DNA of 51,050 nt, from positions 1 through 51,050 of the forward strand of contig JAGWVU010000034.1 of NCBI GenBank assembly GCA_018970725.1. Reading direction: 5' to 3'. Position 1 is the stretch's first letter, and each line of letters starts with the position of its first letter. The DNA comes from Verrucomicrobiota bacterium. Its GTDB lineage: Bacteria > Verrucomicrobiota > Verrucomicrobiia > Verrucomicrobiales > DEV007. Under the pieces are notes generated by a model that worked only from the letters and a program-made list of their open reading frames with translations, was not told where the DNA came from and did not search any database. The translations under genes were made by a program, and so were the position numbers. This document shows, piece after piece, positions 27,113-36,796 of the stretch.

Positions 27113-27323
27113 CAGGATGGAAAGACGCGGAAGGCAGGCATTTGCCGGAGCACGACCATCAGGAAGAATTTACTATAAAAACAAGAAACAAAAAGAGTTT
27201 TCACGATGAATTTCGCGGAATTCGGGCAAATTGAAGGGCAAAAGCGGAAGTTCTTCTGTCGAGTGGCTTCTCCTTGCGACGACTGCTTGTCAGTTGGGGC
27301 GCGAAAGGGGATAGTGAACCCCT
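27113..27323. promoter_or_regulatory. Divergent intergenic region between PKS operon and ctpA
   Basis: The 211-bp gap contains an A-rich stretch (about 27165-27200) including ACTATAAAA, much richer in A+T than the flanking genes. It must hold promoters for both directions. On the minus strand TATAGT (27172-27177) could be a -10 box, but no good -35 is seen at the right distance. No repeat or binding site is recognised. Confidence 0.35.
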
Positions 27324-28829
27324 ATGAGAATGAATCTGCTCTCCCCCCGGCGGAACCTCTGCCTATGGGGCTTCCTCTGGCTCGGTCCGATGGGGTTTTG
27401 GACCGGAATGGCCCAGGAGCCCGCCCCGGCTCCTCAGGCTCCGGCGCCGAAGACCGAGCCTGTGAAAAAGTCGGAACCGGTGGTGAAAGGGGGCGAGGAA
27501 CTGGGATTCGAGCAGATCGAGATCCTCGTGCACGTGATTGAATTGATCCGGCAAGAGTATCATGACGAAAGCCGGGTGACCTACCAGCGGCTGATTGACA
27601 GCGCCTTGGAAGGAATGCTGGCGAACCTCGACCCGCACTGCCAGTTCATGCCCAAGGAAATCTTCGAGCAGATGCAGAAGGAGACGGGTGGGACTTATGA
27701 CGGGGTCGGGATCACGGTCGCATTTCGGAACGAGATGCTGACGATCGTGGCGGTCCGGGAAGAAGGACCGGCGGCGCGGGCGGGGATTTTGCCTGGGGAC
27801 CAAATCATCAAGGTCAACGAGATCATGGCGGACAAGCTCGGGTTGGCGGAGGCCATGGACATGATGAGAGGCAAGCCCGGCCAGCCATTGAAGCTGACCT
27901 TGCGGCGCCCGGCGAACAACCAGCTGTTGGAGGTTTCCCTGATCCGGGAGGTCATCCGCGAAGCCACGGTCACCGACGTCATGCTGCTGCCACCGCGATA
28001 TGCCGCGGATCGCAGGATGGGCTACCTGCGGCTCACCCAGTTCGGTGAGGGGACCGTCAGGGAGCTGGTGGACGCCTTGAACGATCTCGAGCAGAAGGGG
28101 ATGGAAGCGCTGGTCATGGACCTCCGCAACAATCCCGGGGGCCTGCTGACGGCGGCGGTCAACACCTGTGGGGAGTTCGTCCCCCCGGATACCGTGGTTC
28201 TCACGACCGAGGGGCGCAATGCAAGCCGTAACACCAAAACCTATCGCACGCCGCCGGGAACAAAGCACGCCCGCGAGTATCCCGTGGCCATTCTGGTCAA
28301 CCATGGCAGCGCGAGCGGGGCGGAGGTCGTGAGCGGAGCGTTGCAAGACCTCAAGCGGGCTCTCATTATCGGTGAGACGACCTTCGGCAAGGGATCGGTC
28401 CAACAAATCATTCCGGTCCCCAACAGCGAGGGCAACGCCATCCGTCTGACCACGGCCCGCTACTACACACCGAGCAAGCGCACGATCCACGAGCACGGCG
28501 TGGAGCCGGACATCGTTTCCACCATGACGCCGCAGGACGAGCGCAATCTCATGATGTGGTTCCGTCGCGATACCCTGGCTGCCGCGGAATTGAAGCAGAT
28601 CGAGCAATGGGAGGACCGGCAACTGGCCCGGGCCGCCGATTCGCTCAAGGGCGCCTTGCTCTTTTCCGGAACGTTCGCGGGCGCCAAGGCGAAACCGGCG
28701 GCCCCCGCCACCCCGGCCAAAAGCGCGACACCGGTTCCTCCCAAACCGGCCGCCGCGGCGGCTCCCCGACCGGCGCAACCGACCACGCCTCCCGCTCCTG
28801 CAAAGCAAGCTGCGCCAGGGTCGAACTGA
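27324..28829 (+). CDS. ctpA: C-terminal processing protease (S41 family)
   Basis: A secreted serine protease with a Ser/Lys dyad. The protein is 501 residues. A signal peptide (about 1-30) is followed by a Pro/Ala/Lys linker, a PDZ domain (VREEGPAARAGILPGDQI), then the S41 core with NHGSASGAEVVSGAL (S331 as nucleophile) and GETTFGKGSVQQ (K356). The 25-residue Ser-Lys spacing agrees with the family. A low-complexity Pro/Ala tail of about 55 residues ends the protein. Likely substrates are periplasmic proteins trimmed at the C-terminus or cell-wall enzymes. tsaD starts 7 bp downstream in the same direction. Confidence 0.95.
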   Translation: MRMNLLSPRRNLCLWGFLWLGPMGFWTGMAQEPAPAPQAPAPKTEPVKKSEPVVKGGEELGFEQIEILVHVIELIRQEYHDESRVTYQRLIDSALEGMLANLDPHCQFMPKEIFEQMQKETGGTYDGVGITVAFRNEMLTIVAVREEGPAARAGILPGDQIIKVNEIMADKLGLAEAMDMMRGKPGQPLKLTLRRPANNQLLEVSLIREVIREATVTDVMLLPPRYAADRRMGYLRLTQFGEGTVRELVDALNDLEQKGMEALVMDLRNNPGGLLTAAVNTCGEFVPPDTVVLTTEGRNASRNTKTYRTPPGTKHAREYPVAILVNHGSASGAEVVSGALQDLKRALIIGETTFGKGSVQQIIPVPNSEGNAIRLTTARYYTPSKRTIHEHGVEPDIVSTMTPQDERNLMMWFRRDTLAAAELKQIEQWEDRQLARAADSLKGALLFSGTFAGAKAKPAAPATPAKSATPVPPKPAAAAAPRPAQPTTPPAPAKQAAPGSN

Positions 28830-28836
28830 AGCCGCG

Positions 28837-29892
28837 ATGGCCCGGGATCAGCCGGTGAAGGGGCGCGAACTGGTGCTTGCCCTGGAGACTTCCTGCGACG
28901 AGACGGCGGCGGCGGTCGTTCGCGATGACGGGGAAGTTCTGGCGAATGTGGTCGCTTCGCAGATTGCCCTGCACCGGCCGCACGGCGGTGTGGTGCCGGA
29001 ACTTGCCTCGCGCGAACACAATCTGGCCCTGTTGCCGGTGGTGAGCGAGGCGCTGAGGAAAGCGGAGATCGATCTTCGGGACCTCGGTTTGATCGCGGCC
29101 ACGGCGGGACCGGGTCTTGCGAGTTCGCTCCTGGTGGGCAACACGTCAGGGAAGACCCTTGCGTTGGCCTTGGGGTTGCCATTTTTTGCGATCAATCATT
29201 TGGAAGGGCACCTGCTATCTCCGTTCCTCGGGCGGGCGGGTGGCGTTCAAGGCTGTGTCGCCCTCATCGTCAGCGGCGGGCACACCCTGCTGCTCGAGTT
29301 GCGCGGGGTGGGCGACTACCGCTTGCTCGGCGCGACGCGGGATGATGCGGCGGGTGAAGCTTTTGACAAGGGCGCCAAGCTCCTTGGCCTTCCCTATCCG
29401 GGGGGGCCGGAAATGGATCAACGGGCGCGGAGCGGCAATGCCGCGGCCTTTGATTTTCCGCGCAGCATGGTGGACTCGGGGGACCACGAGTTCAGCTTCA
29501 GCGGCTTGAAGACCTCGCTCCGCTATCTTTTGGCGAAGATGGACCCTGCCGCGATGGCGGAACGGCTCGACGATCTCTGCGCCTCTTACCAGGCAGCGAT
29601 CGTTGAGATCCTGACCCTGAAGGCTTTGGCCGCGGTGCGGGCCACCGGTCGGCGGGCTCTCGCCGTGAGCGGGGGCGTCTCACGGAATTCCGCTCTCCGG
29701 GACAGTCTGGCCCGGGCCTGTGGCGGGGAGGGGGTGGAGTTGTTTCTCGCTCCGGCGGACTTGGCGACGGACAATGCGGCCATGATCGGTTACGCGGCCT
29801 TGTTGAAGCACCGGGCCGGACAAGCGCCGAGCCCGCTCTCGGAGGACATCGACCCGAACCTGGAGCTCCCGGTCAACGCGGGATGGCCCTGA
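28837..29892 (+). CDS. tsaD: tRNA N6-threonylcarbamoyladenosine (t6A) transferase
   Basis: Transfers threonylcarbamoyl onto A37 of ANN-decoding tRNAs, together with TsaB/TsaE. The protein is 351 residues with an ASKHA fold. Recognisable features are LALETSCDETAAAVV at the N-terminus, VPELASREHN, AATAGPGLASSLLVG, the metal-binding HLEGH, LIVSGGHT and GGVSRNSALR. It lies 7 bp after ctpA. Its last 20 bp overlap the end of the convergent caspase-like gene. Confidence 0.97.
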   Translation: MARDQPVKGRELVLALETSCDETAAAVVRDDGEVLANVVASQIALHRPHGGVVPELASREHNLALLPVVSEALRKAEIDLRDLGLIAATAGPGLASSLLVGNTSGKTLALALGLPFFAINHLEGHLLSPFLGRAGGVQGCVALIVSGGHTLLLELRGVGDYRLLGATRDDAAGEAFDKGAKLLGLPYPGGPEMDQRARSGNAAAFDFPRSMVDSGDHEFSFSGLKTSLRYLLAKMDPAAMAERLDDLCASYQAAIVEILTLKALAAVRATGRRALAVSGGVSRNSALRDSLARACGGEGVELFLAPADLATDNAAMIGYAALLKHRAGQAPSPLSEDIDPNLELPVNAGWP

Positions 29893-32641
29893 GACGGTTT
29901 TCGAGGAACCAGACCGCCCATTCCCCGGCATGGGTATCACGGTTCTGCTTGTTCATGGATCTGGCGACGTCCCGGAGTTTTTGGGTGGCGTTGGGAAGCC
30001 ATTCCAGAGTGCCCTCGTTGGTGACGCGGAATCCGGCCAAAGCCTCGGCCAGATCCGGTAGCCAGAGGGGCGCGTTGTAGCTTTCCGGCAGATGCCCGAT
30101 CAGCGGCGGATTCAGGGCGTGGAAGCTCGGCAGGGCGAGGGGATCCGTCTCGCAAACCCTTCCCGGGAGAGGAAGCGGCATCGGAACGCGAGTGCTCGGA
30201 AGGTCAAGCTGCTGGCCCGCCGTGAAACTATCCCACATCCGGAGCCGCCGGGCCTGATCGTAAAAGAAGAACCATTCACCGTCACCGGACATGGCGGCGA
30301 ACTGCGGGTAGCCGGGAACCGTGCGCCCTGGGGCGATGATCTCCCGGCGGTGGCTGTCGATCGCCACGATTGTGGAATCGGCGGGATTCGCCGTCTCGGG
30401 GGCATGGGCGGCGAAGATGCGCTGGAACGAAGGAGAAAAAGCGAGCAGCGTGCCGCGGTGGTCGACCGGCCAAGGCGTGCCCATGGTCCAGAGCGGTTTT
30501 CCATCGATCCCGATGACTTCGATCTGGTCGCGGAAGAGAAGCAGGATGGCGCCACAGGCGTCGTTGATCAACCAGTCGTCCAGCAAGCCGTCGGTCCTCT
30601 CGTAGAGCCGGGCACCGCCTATATCGGTGAGCGCGACCTTCCCGTCCCGGTCGAGCAGGAGCTGCCAGGCGGCTTCCTTCCCTTCCGCCAACCTGAGCGG
30701 CGCGGTTCCTTCCGCAGCCGTGGCGATGGAGGTGTCCCGTTCCCGGCGCATCGATCCGAGCGCGTTCACGGGTGGCGTCAGGGCGTATTCAGAGAAGAAC
30801 AAGCCCGAGCCGGACCTGCCGTTTTCGAGGGTCGCCAAATAGACCCTTTCGAGCCCCTCGTCGTAATACGAGGCCACGATCTTGCCCCGCTTGAGGATCG
30901 GGGAGGTGGCCCGGGGATCGGCCGGTGCGGCGTCGGCCTGTCCTCCGTCCCAAGCGGTGCGGTGGATGGACCAGGTGCTCAGCGGCTGACCGTCGCCCGA
31001 ACGAAGCTGGCCGGGTTCCTGCAACGCCACGGTGGCGTCCTGGGAGGGGGCGAAGGTATCCTCCACGCCGCTGACCTGCTCTCCGGTGAGCCGGTTGATG
31101 ATGAGGGCCGGGCTCTCCTCTCCAGCGCGCAGCAGGCCGATGTAGGTGCCATCGATCGAAGCCTTCAAGCCTGGAGCGAACTCGGTCCCCTTGGGCTTGA
31201 AGGGGCCCCAGCTCTGCAGAGGAACGGGAACCGCTTGATAGCTCAAGAGGTAGAGCAAGGCCGCCGTGGATGGATTGTGGGAGGGGCGGTTGCGCACCGA
31301 GCGGGCAAGACGGGCCAGGGCCAGGGGGAAACCTTTCTCGATGTCCTCGGTGATCAAGGTCGCTGCCACCCGCAGATCCTCGTCCGGGGCGGCGATCTTC
31401 CGGCACGGGATCTTCGGAAAAAACAGAGGGGCGGAGTCGCTGCCGCGCCACGGCATTTGCGCGCCACCGCTCCATTCGCGCACCAGGCGGCCTGCTTGAT
31501 CAATGATTTCGCGGAACTCGCCATCCCCCGGCAGGGTGGCGGCAAGGGCTTTGGCAAAGGAGGTGTTCGGCTCCGGGGCCGCAGGGGCCGGGATCACCGT
31601 TCCGGGACTGGCCGAGCTGGCCACCAAGGTGACCGCACTCGACTTCATTTCGGCCAGACCGACCGGGCTGGGGGCGGCCACGGCCCGGATCGAGGCGATA
31701 ATCCGGGACAGGTGGGTGGAGGCGTCGACATGGTTGAACGGGTTGGGCCGGCTGGCGTCGAGCAGCAGGGCGCTGAAGCGGTGAGGTTTCCCGGATAGAA
31801 GTCCCATGATGTGGTCGACCGGCACCGAAGTGGCGCGGACTTGATCCCGGTCCAGATAGCTGACTCCGGACGGGGACAGAAAATTCTTTCCGGAGACCTG
31901 CACGGCATGACCGGTGTAGTAAAGAACCAAGCTGTCCCCCGGTTGCAAGGCGGCGACCTTCCGCTCGATGGTTCCCATCATTTGCGCCCGGTCCCCGTCC
32001 AAAAGAGTCTCGACCTGACCTCCGACCTCTTGAAACGCGGCCGTGAGGAGTTGCAGGTCATTCCCGACGCAGGGGAGGTCAAGACCGGCGAGAGCGGCGT
32101 TCCGGGCCGAGTAGTTCCCGTTGCCCATCAGGAGCACGTGGAGGCTCCCCGGCTTCCCGACGTCCGTCGGAAGAATGCCGGTTTCCTCGATGGCGACCGT
32201 TTCCGGGACCGCAGGACCGGCCGTCTCCGGGCTGGCAACCTGTGCCTCCTTGTCCGGCGAGGCAGCGGGCGCCGGGGCCAGGGTTCCCTGCCCCAGCGGG
32301 CGGATCCAGGTCGGCACGGTTCCTTGGCTCGCGTGGTCCCAACTCCAGCCCGAGATGTAGACTTTGGACCCGTCCGCCATGGTCAACACCGCCTTGATCC
32401 CGACCGATGAAGATGCGGTCATCCGCTTCAGAACCTTCGCGGACGCACCGGGGGAATTGAGGATGCGGTATCCTTCGGGGGTGTCGATGTCCCGCTCCCC
32501 GGAGAAAACCTCCACCTGGCAATTCCAATCCGCCTCGATTCTTTCTTCGAGCCCGGGAGGAGCTTCGGAAAAGGCCCGGAAAGGGAGAAGGCACGCGACG
32601 GCGAGGACCGGGTGAAGAGGGCGGGGAACCACGAGCGACAT
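29873..32641 (-). CDS. Secreted caspase-like protein with Ser in place of the catalytic Cys, and a propeller-like C-terminal half
   Basis: About 922 residues from ATG 32641, which gives a signal peptide (MSLVVPRPLHPVLAVACLLP...). A small domain at about 30-105 precedes a Pro/Ala linker. The caspase-like p20 unit (about 170-330) reads LLMGNGNY, then NDLQLLTAAF, LVLYYTGHAV with H245, and ALLLDASRPNPF. In peptidase C14 relatives the last motif is D-A-C-R; here S297 replaces Cys, so proteolysis is unlikely. The remaining ~550 residues are repetitive beta-strand segments with recurring W/G-rich turns, resembling a beta-propeller or repeat sensor. The frame is open from 32692, so an upstream ATG there is possible. 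Function is unknown; a periplasmic scaffold or binding role is inferred. Confidence 0.8.
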   Translation of the reverse strand: MSLVVPRPLHPVLAVACLLPFRAFSEAPPGLEERIEADWNCQVEVFSGERDIDTPEGYRILNSPGASAKVLKRMTASSSVGIKAVLTMADGSKVYISGWSWDHASQGTVPTWIRPLGQGTLAPAPAASPDKEAQVASPETAGPAVPETVAIEETGILPTDVGKPGSLHVLLMGNGNYSARNAALAGLDLPCVGNDLQLLTAAFQEVGGQVETLLDGDRAQMMGTIERKVAALQPGDSLVLYYTGHAVQVSGKNFLSPSGVSYLDRDQVRATSVPVDHIMGLLSGKPHRFSALLLDASRPNPFNHVDASTHLSRIIASIRAVAAPSPVGLAEMKSSAVTLVASSASPGTVIPAPAAPEPNTSFAKALAATLPGDGEFREIIDQAGRLVREWSGGAQMPWRGSDSAPLFFPKIPCRKIAAPDEDLRVAATLITEDIEKGFPLALARLARSVRNRPSHNPSTAALLYLLSYQAVPVPLQSWGPFKPKGTEFAPGLKASIDGTYIGLLRAGEESPALIINRLTGEQVSGVEDTFAPSQDATVALQEPGQLRSGDGQPLSTWSIHRTAWDGGQADAAPADPRATSPILKRGKIVASYYDEGLERVYLATLENGRSGSGLFFSEYALTPPVNALGSMRRERDTSIATAAEGTAPLRLAEGKEAAWQLLLDRDGKVALTDIGGARLYERTDGLLDDWLINDACGAILLLFRDQIEVIGIDGKPLWTMGTPWPVDHRGTLLAFSPSFQRIFAAHAPETANPADSTIVAIDSHRREIIAPGRTVPGYPQFAAMSGDGEWFFFYDQARRLRMWDSFTAGQQLDLPSTRVPMPLPLPGRVCETDPLALPSFHALNPPLIGHLPESYNAPLWLPDLAEALAGFRVTNEGTLEWLPNATQKLRDVARSMNKQNRDTHAGEWAVWFLENRLRAIPR

Positions 32642-32957
32642 GGGGACGAAGAGCCTGGACGAACGGTTTGGACGCGGGAAGAGGAAGATCAAAGCGGGGA
32701 AAATGCGGACTCTTTGCTACGTAGGCTTAAAAAGTCAGCATCCTTGAATATACGCCTTCACTGAAATATGTCAGGCAAATCTTCAAAAATTTGCGAAATC
32801 GGGAGCCTGTTTTGCGATTCTTTTGTAAACCTCGAATCTTGCGGATGAAGGAGTGTGGAGTGGGCGGGGCGAAAACGGGGAGGCGTTTGCGGAAGGCGGT
32901 CCAAGAAACCGCTTGAAATGGTCATCCTGACCAAGCAACTTCCCGGCCCCACGCCCC
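32642..32957. other. 316-bp divergent intergenic region
   Basis: No coding potential is visible. The centre (about 32715-32840) is AT-rich and must carry promoters for the caspase-like gene and hisS. Present are the palindrome CTACGTAG (32717-32724) and two imperfect copies of a TTTGCGA-containing stretch around 32800-32820. No RNA gene or T-box-like structure before hisS is recognised. Confidence 0.5.
32747..32774 (-). promoter_or_regulatory. Sigma-70-like promoter for the caspase-like gene
   Basis: On the minus strand CTGACA (32769-32774) and TATATT (32747-32752) are separated by 16 bp. Transcription would start near 32740, leaving a leader of about 50 or 100 nt depending on which ATG is used. 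Confidence 0.45.
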
Positions 32958-34232
32958 ATGGCCGAAAAGCTGGAGAGACTGCCCGGCTTCCGGGATTTCT
33001 ATCCGGAAGCTTGCGACTTGAGAAACTACGTGTTTGAAACGTGGCGGAAGGTGGCGGCGCGCCATCGGTTCGTGGAATACGAAGGGCCGATCCTTGAGAA
33101 AACGGATCTTTACCGGCGCAAGAGCGGGGAGGAGATCACGGAGCAGCTCTTCCATTTCGTGGACAAGGGGGAACGCGAAGTCGCCATGCGTCCGGAACTG
33201 ACCCCGACCCTGGCGCGGATGGCCGCGGCCCGGCAGCGGGATTACCGCAAGCCGATGAAGTGGTTTTCCATCGGCCCGTTCTTCCGCTACGAGCGCGCGT
33301 CGAAAGGCCGGTTGCGGGAGTTTTACCAGTGCAACTGCGACATCCTCGGGGAGACTTCGGACCAAGCGGACGCGGAGTTGGTGGCGATGGCGGTCGAAGT
33401 CATGGTCGAATTCGGGTTTCGGGAGGGGGACTTCGTGATTCGCCTCAGTGACCGGGGCGCGTGGATGGATTGGTTGACGGAGCAAGGCATTTCCGGGGAC
33501 GCAGCCCTGGCAGTGCTGCAGGCGGTGGACAAGCTCGGTCGGGAGGAAGAGGCCAAAACGGCGGAGCATTTGGCCGGGGCGGGCACGAATTTGGAAGCGG
33601 TGCGCGCCTTCATGGCCCGGGGCGAGGAGGCCTCCCCGCGTGCCGTGGCCATCTCCCGGAACCTCGCCGCACGTGGCTTGGCGGGTTTTCTGCAGTGGGA
33701 CCTCGGCATCGTCCGCGGCTTGGCTTACTATACGGGCACCGTGTTCGAGGTTTTCGACATCGGCAAGGGGATGCGGGCGGTGGCCGGGGGCGGTCGCTAT
33801 GACAATCTGGTGAAACTGATCGGGGGCGTGGATCTGCCGGCTTGCGGTTTTGCCATGGGCGACGTGGTGGTGGGTAATTTCATCGAAGAGACGCCGCATG
33901 CGAAGGCGCGCTTCGAGGCCTGGAAGTCCGATTTCCGGGCGGCGGATGCCTTCGTCATCGTGGCCGACGAGGCCCGCCGGGACGAGGCCCTTGCGGGGAC
34001 CCAATCCCTGCGGCGGGCGGGATTACGGGTCGACTCCTGCCTGACTCCGCGCGCGGTAGGCAAACAATTTGCCGCGGCCGAGGAAGCGACGGCCCGGTTC
34101 GCGGTGATTTATGGAGGGTCGGCCGGATGGATCTCGATCAAAGCGATGTCGGATCGATCGGAGACCCTTTGCGAGACCGGAGCGCTTCCGGCGACCCTGC
34201 TGAAACTTCTTGGCCGCTCATCTGAAATCTGA
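32958..34232 (+). CDS. hisS: Histidyl-tRNA synthetase
   Basis: Charges tRNA-His; class II synthetase of 424 residues. The catalytic core shows LPGFRDFYPE, RPELTPTLARM (motif-2 entry), FRYERASKGRLREFYQ (motif 2 loop), the histidine-specific RGLAYYTGTVFE and the motif 3 segment AGGGRYDNL...PACGFAMG. The C-terminal ~90 residues are the anticodon-binding domain. The FRYER...GRLREF loop is like the archaeal/eukaryotic-type HisRS also found in several bacterial phyla. aspS follows after 8 bp, a pairing common in bacteria. Confidence 0.97.
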   Translation: MAEKLERLPGFRDFYPEACDLRNYVFETWRKVAARHRFVEYEGPILEKTDLYRRKSGEEITEQLFHFVDKGEREVAMRPELTPTLARMAAARQRDYRKPMKWFSIGPFFRYERASKGRLREFYQCNCDILGETSDQADAELVAMAVEVMVEFGFREGDFVIRLSDRGAWMDWLTEQGISGDAALAVLQAVDKLGREEEAKTAEHLAGAGTNLEAVRAFMARGEEASPRAVAISRNLAARGLAGFLQWDLGIVRGLAYYTGTVFEVFDIGKGMRAVAGGGRYDNLVKLIGGVDLPACGFAMGDVVVGNFIEETPHAKARFEAWKSDFRAADAFVIVADEARRDEALAGTQSLRRAGLRVDSCLTPRAVGKQFAAAEEATARFAVIYGGSAGWISIKAMSDRSETLCETGALPATLLKLLGRSSEI

Positions 34233-34240
34233 ATTCCACC

Positions 34241-36034
34241 ATGTTCCGCACCCATCACTGCAACGAGTTGAGGAAATCCCACATCGGCAACACCGTGACC
34301 TTGGTCGGTTGGGTGAATTCAAACCGTGACCATGCCGGGGTCATCTTCACGGACCTCCGTGACCGGGAGGGGGTGACCCAGATCGTCTTCAAATCGGACG
34401 AGCATCCCGAGGTGGCCGAGATGAGCCACAAATTGCGGCAGGAGGACGTGATTCAGATCGTGGGGGTGGTCTCGGAGCGACCCGAGTTCAACGGGCAAAC
34501 CACGGTGAACCCGAACATCGACACCGGCGAGGTGGAGGTCGTGGTTTGCGAATTGCGCGTCCTCAACAAGGCCGACGTGCTTCCGTTCCAACTGGACAAG
34601 GAACTGTCCAATGAGGACTTGCGGATGAAATACCGTTACCTCGATCTCCGTCGCCCGAGGTTGCGGGAGAATCTCCGGCTGCGGCATCGCGTCACCAAGG
34701 CGGTCCGTGATCACTTGGACAAGAACGGATTCGTCGAAGTCGAAACCCCGGTCCTCTCAAAGAGTACGCCGGAGGGAGCGCGGGATTTCCTCGTGCCGAG
34801 CCGGTTGAGTCCCGGGAAATTTTACGCCCTGCCTCAGGCTCCGCAGCAATACAAGCAGCTGCTCATGGTGGCCGGGGTGGAGCGCTATTTCCAAATCGCC
34901 CGCTGTTTCCGCGATGAGGACCTCCGGGCGGATCGTCAGCCGGAATTCACCCAGGTGGACATCGAGGCTTCCTTCATCACCCAGGAGGACATCTTTGGGT
35001 TGATCGAGGGAATCCTGAGCCAAGCGTTTGCCAAGGGGATTGGCGTGAAAATCCCGAGGAAATTCCCCCGCATGACCTATCAGGAGGCGATGGATCGCTT
35101 TGGGGTCGATCGCCCGGACACCCGTTACGGATTGGAAATCGTCGACCTCACCGAGGTTTTTGTCGGCAGCAAGTTCGGGGTCTTCCAACGGGCGGCGGAG
35201 GGAGGGGGCGTGGTCCGGGCGATCAACGCCAAGGGCTTTGCGGGCATCACCACCGGCCAGGTGAAGCGTCTGGAGGAGGTGGCCAAGGAGGCCGGGGCTG
35301 GCGGGTTAGCCTACATCAAAGTGGAGGGAGGCGAGTGGAAATCCCCCATTGTGAAGTTTTTCGGCGAGGCCGAGCGCGCCGCGCTGCAGGAGAAGCTCAA
35401 GATCGAGGAAGGGGATCTCATCCTCTTCGGATGTGACAAATGGGAAGTCGTTTGCAACGTCCTGGGCCGCCTGCGCACGGAAGTTTGCGGCATGCAGGGC
35501 ATTCTGGAAGGCAACACGGACTTGAACTTCCTGTGGGTGACCGACTTCCCGCTGCTGGGCTACGATGCCGAGGAAGGTCGTTGGGGAGCGGTCCACCATC
35601 CGTTCACCCGGCCCAAGGCGGAGGATGTGGCCTTTTTGGAAGACGAGGCCACCTTCGGCAAGGTCCGGGCGGATGCTTACGACGTGGTCTTGAATGGTGT
35701 GGAAATCGGAGGCGGCAGCATCCGGATCCACGAGCAGGGGCTTCAGGCCCGGGTGTTCACCATTCTCGGCATCAGTGAGGAAGAGCAGGAAGCGAATTTC
35801 AGCCACATCCTCACCGCCTTCCGGTTCGGAGCGCCTCCGCACGGCGGGATCGCCCTCGGCCTGGACCGCCTCGTCATGCTCATTGCCGGCGAGAGCAGCA
35901 TTCGGGAAGTCATCGCCTTCCCGAAAAACAACAAGGGCGTCGATCTCATGTCCGACAGCCCGGCCGAGGTCGATTTCAAGCAGTTGCGGGAGCTCTACGT
36001 AAAGTCCACCTTCCAGGAGAAGAAGAAGGTCTGA
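34241..36034 (+). CDS. aspS: Aspartyl-tRNA synthetase, bacterial type
   Basis: Charges tRNA-Asp; 597 residues as expected for the bacterial form with a GAD insertion. The N-terminal OB-fold carries VTLVGWVNSNRDHAGVIFTDLRDR. The catalytic domain has FVEVETPVLSKSTPEGARDF, the motif 2 region FQIARCFRDEDLRADRQPE and the C-terminal motif 3 GIALGLDRLVML. The GAD domain is recognisable between about 290 and 410. It is the second gene after hisS and converges on the DUF1028 gene, with only 6 bp between stop codons, so transcription must terminate inside or past the neighbouring gene. Confidence 0.97.
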   Translation: MFRTHHCNELRKSHIGNTVTLVGWVNSNRDHAGVIFTDLRDREGVTQIVFKSDEHPEVAEMSHKLRQEDVIQIVGVVSERPEFNGQTTVNPNIDTGEVEVVVCELRVLNKADVLPFQLDKELSNEDLRMKYRYLDLRRPRLRENLRLRHRVTKAVRDHLDKNGFVEVETPVLSKSTPEGARDFLVPSRLSPGKFYALPQAPQQYKQLLMVAGVERYFQIARCFRDEDLRADRQPEFTQVDIEASFITQEDIFGLIEGILSQAFAKGIGVKIPRKFPRMTYQEAMDRFGVDRPDTRYGLEIVDLTEVFVGSKFGVFQRAAEGGGVVRAINAKGFAGITTGQVKRLEEVAKEAGAGGLAYIKVEGGEWKSPIVKFFGEAERAALQEKLKIEEGDLILFGCDKWEVVCNVLGRLRTEVCGMQGILEGNTDLNFLWVTDFPLLGYDAEEGRWGAVHHPFTRPKAEDVAFLEDEATFGKVRADAYDVVLNGVEIGGGSIRIHEQGLQARVFTILGISEEEQEANFSHILTAFRFGAPPHGGIALGLDRLVMLIAGESSIREVIAFPKNNKGVDLMSDSPAEVDFKQLRELYVKSTFQEKKKV

Positions 36035-36040
36035 GCCGAT

Positions 36041-36796
36041 TCATGGTTCGCGAGCTTCCGGTTTTTCGGGAAGGGGGCCGGGGAACACTTCCCGGTGGAG
36101 CCTCAGGATCCGGGAGAGTTCTTCGATCGGCTCCGGATGGTCGTCGACCCTCAGGTCCCGGTAACGGTCGCTGAGTCCGCCGTAGCCCCATCCCTCGCGC
36201 ACCACCAGAAGGGCGGCGGACTGTTGGCCGCGGCGGTCTCCTCCGGCGCGTTGCCCGGCGCTGAGGGCGGCGATGAGGCGGTCGGAAAGCTCGCCTCCGG
36301 TCGACTCGAACGTCACCGCCATCGCCTCCAATACTTCCGGGCCGGCCAAAAGATTGCCTTGCACCGCGAAATTCTCCCCGGTGCGGTGCCCCGCGAAGTC
36401 GAGGCAATCGGCACCGGTAAAAGCGGCGCTTTGTCCGGTGGTGTCGATCATCGCCAGCTGACGGTGCTCCCGCTCCGTGTCCCCCTGGAGCAGAATCCGG
36501 AGGGCGCGGTCGGCGGGGATTCCCTCGCGCAGAAGGACAAGGGCGTGATGGCCAAAGCGCACATTCGCCGCGGCTTGGGTGGCGACCGCACCCACCCCCG
36601 CCTGGGCCCATGGAACGATCGATCCCACGGCGGGAACCCGGGATTGCACGGCCACGCCGACCTCGCCGGTCGTGGGATCGCGGGCGATGATGGAAAAAGT
36701 GCTCACCTTTGGGGGCTTGGCGGGCGCTGGTTGAGCGAAAACCGCGCAGGCGAAAAGGATCGTGGCCAGTTTGGGCGGGAAATTGAAGTTTGGCAT
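36041..36796 (-). CDS. Secreted DUF1028-family protein
   Basis: A 251-residue protein with a signal peptide (ending about AQPAPA). The mature part begins STFSIIARDPTTGEVGVAVQS and continues GVGAVATQAAANVRFGHHALVLL, ATFTGADCLDF and NFAVQGNLLAG. These are the standard conserved blocks of DUF1028, thought to be Ntn-hydrolase-like and sometimes found next to peptidoglycan-related genes. The reaction is unknown. The same frame is open far upstream (to 38047), but that part is antisense to the glycosyltransferase gene and has no family similarity, so ATG 36796 is used. Confidence 0.88.
   Translation of the reverse strand: MPNFNFPPKLATILFACAVFAQPAPAKPPKVSTFSIIARDPTTGEVGVAVQSRVPAVGSIVPWAQAGVGAVATQAAANVRFGHHALVLLREGIPADRALRILLQGDTEREHRQLAMIDTTGQSAAFTGADCLDFAGHRTGENFAVQGNLLAGPEVLEAMAVTFESTGGELSDRLIAALSAGQRAGGDRRGQQSAALLVVREGWGYGGLSDRYRDLRVDDHPEPIEELSRILRLHREVFPGPLPEKPEAREP

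Noticed and set aside
27363-28808. 481-codon minus-strand frame opposite ctpA
   Set aside because: ctpA has a full protease core with Ser/Lys dyad; the opposite frame is Arg/His/Gly-rich without motifs.
32642-32957. T-box or RNA gene before hisS
   Set aside because: No T-box sequence, tRNA-like cloverleaf or strong terminator/antiterminator pair could be made out.
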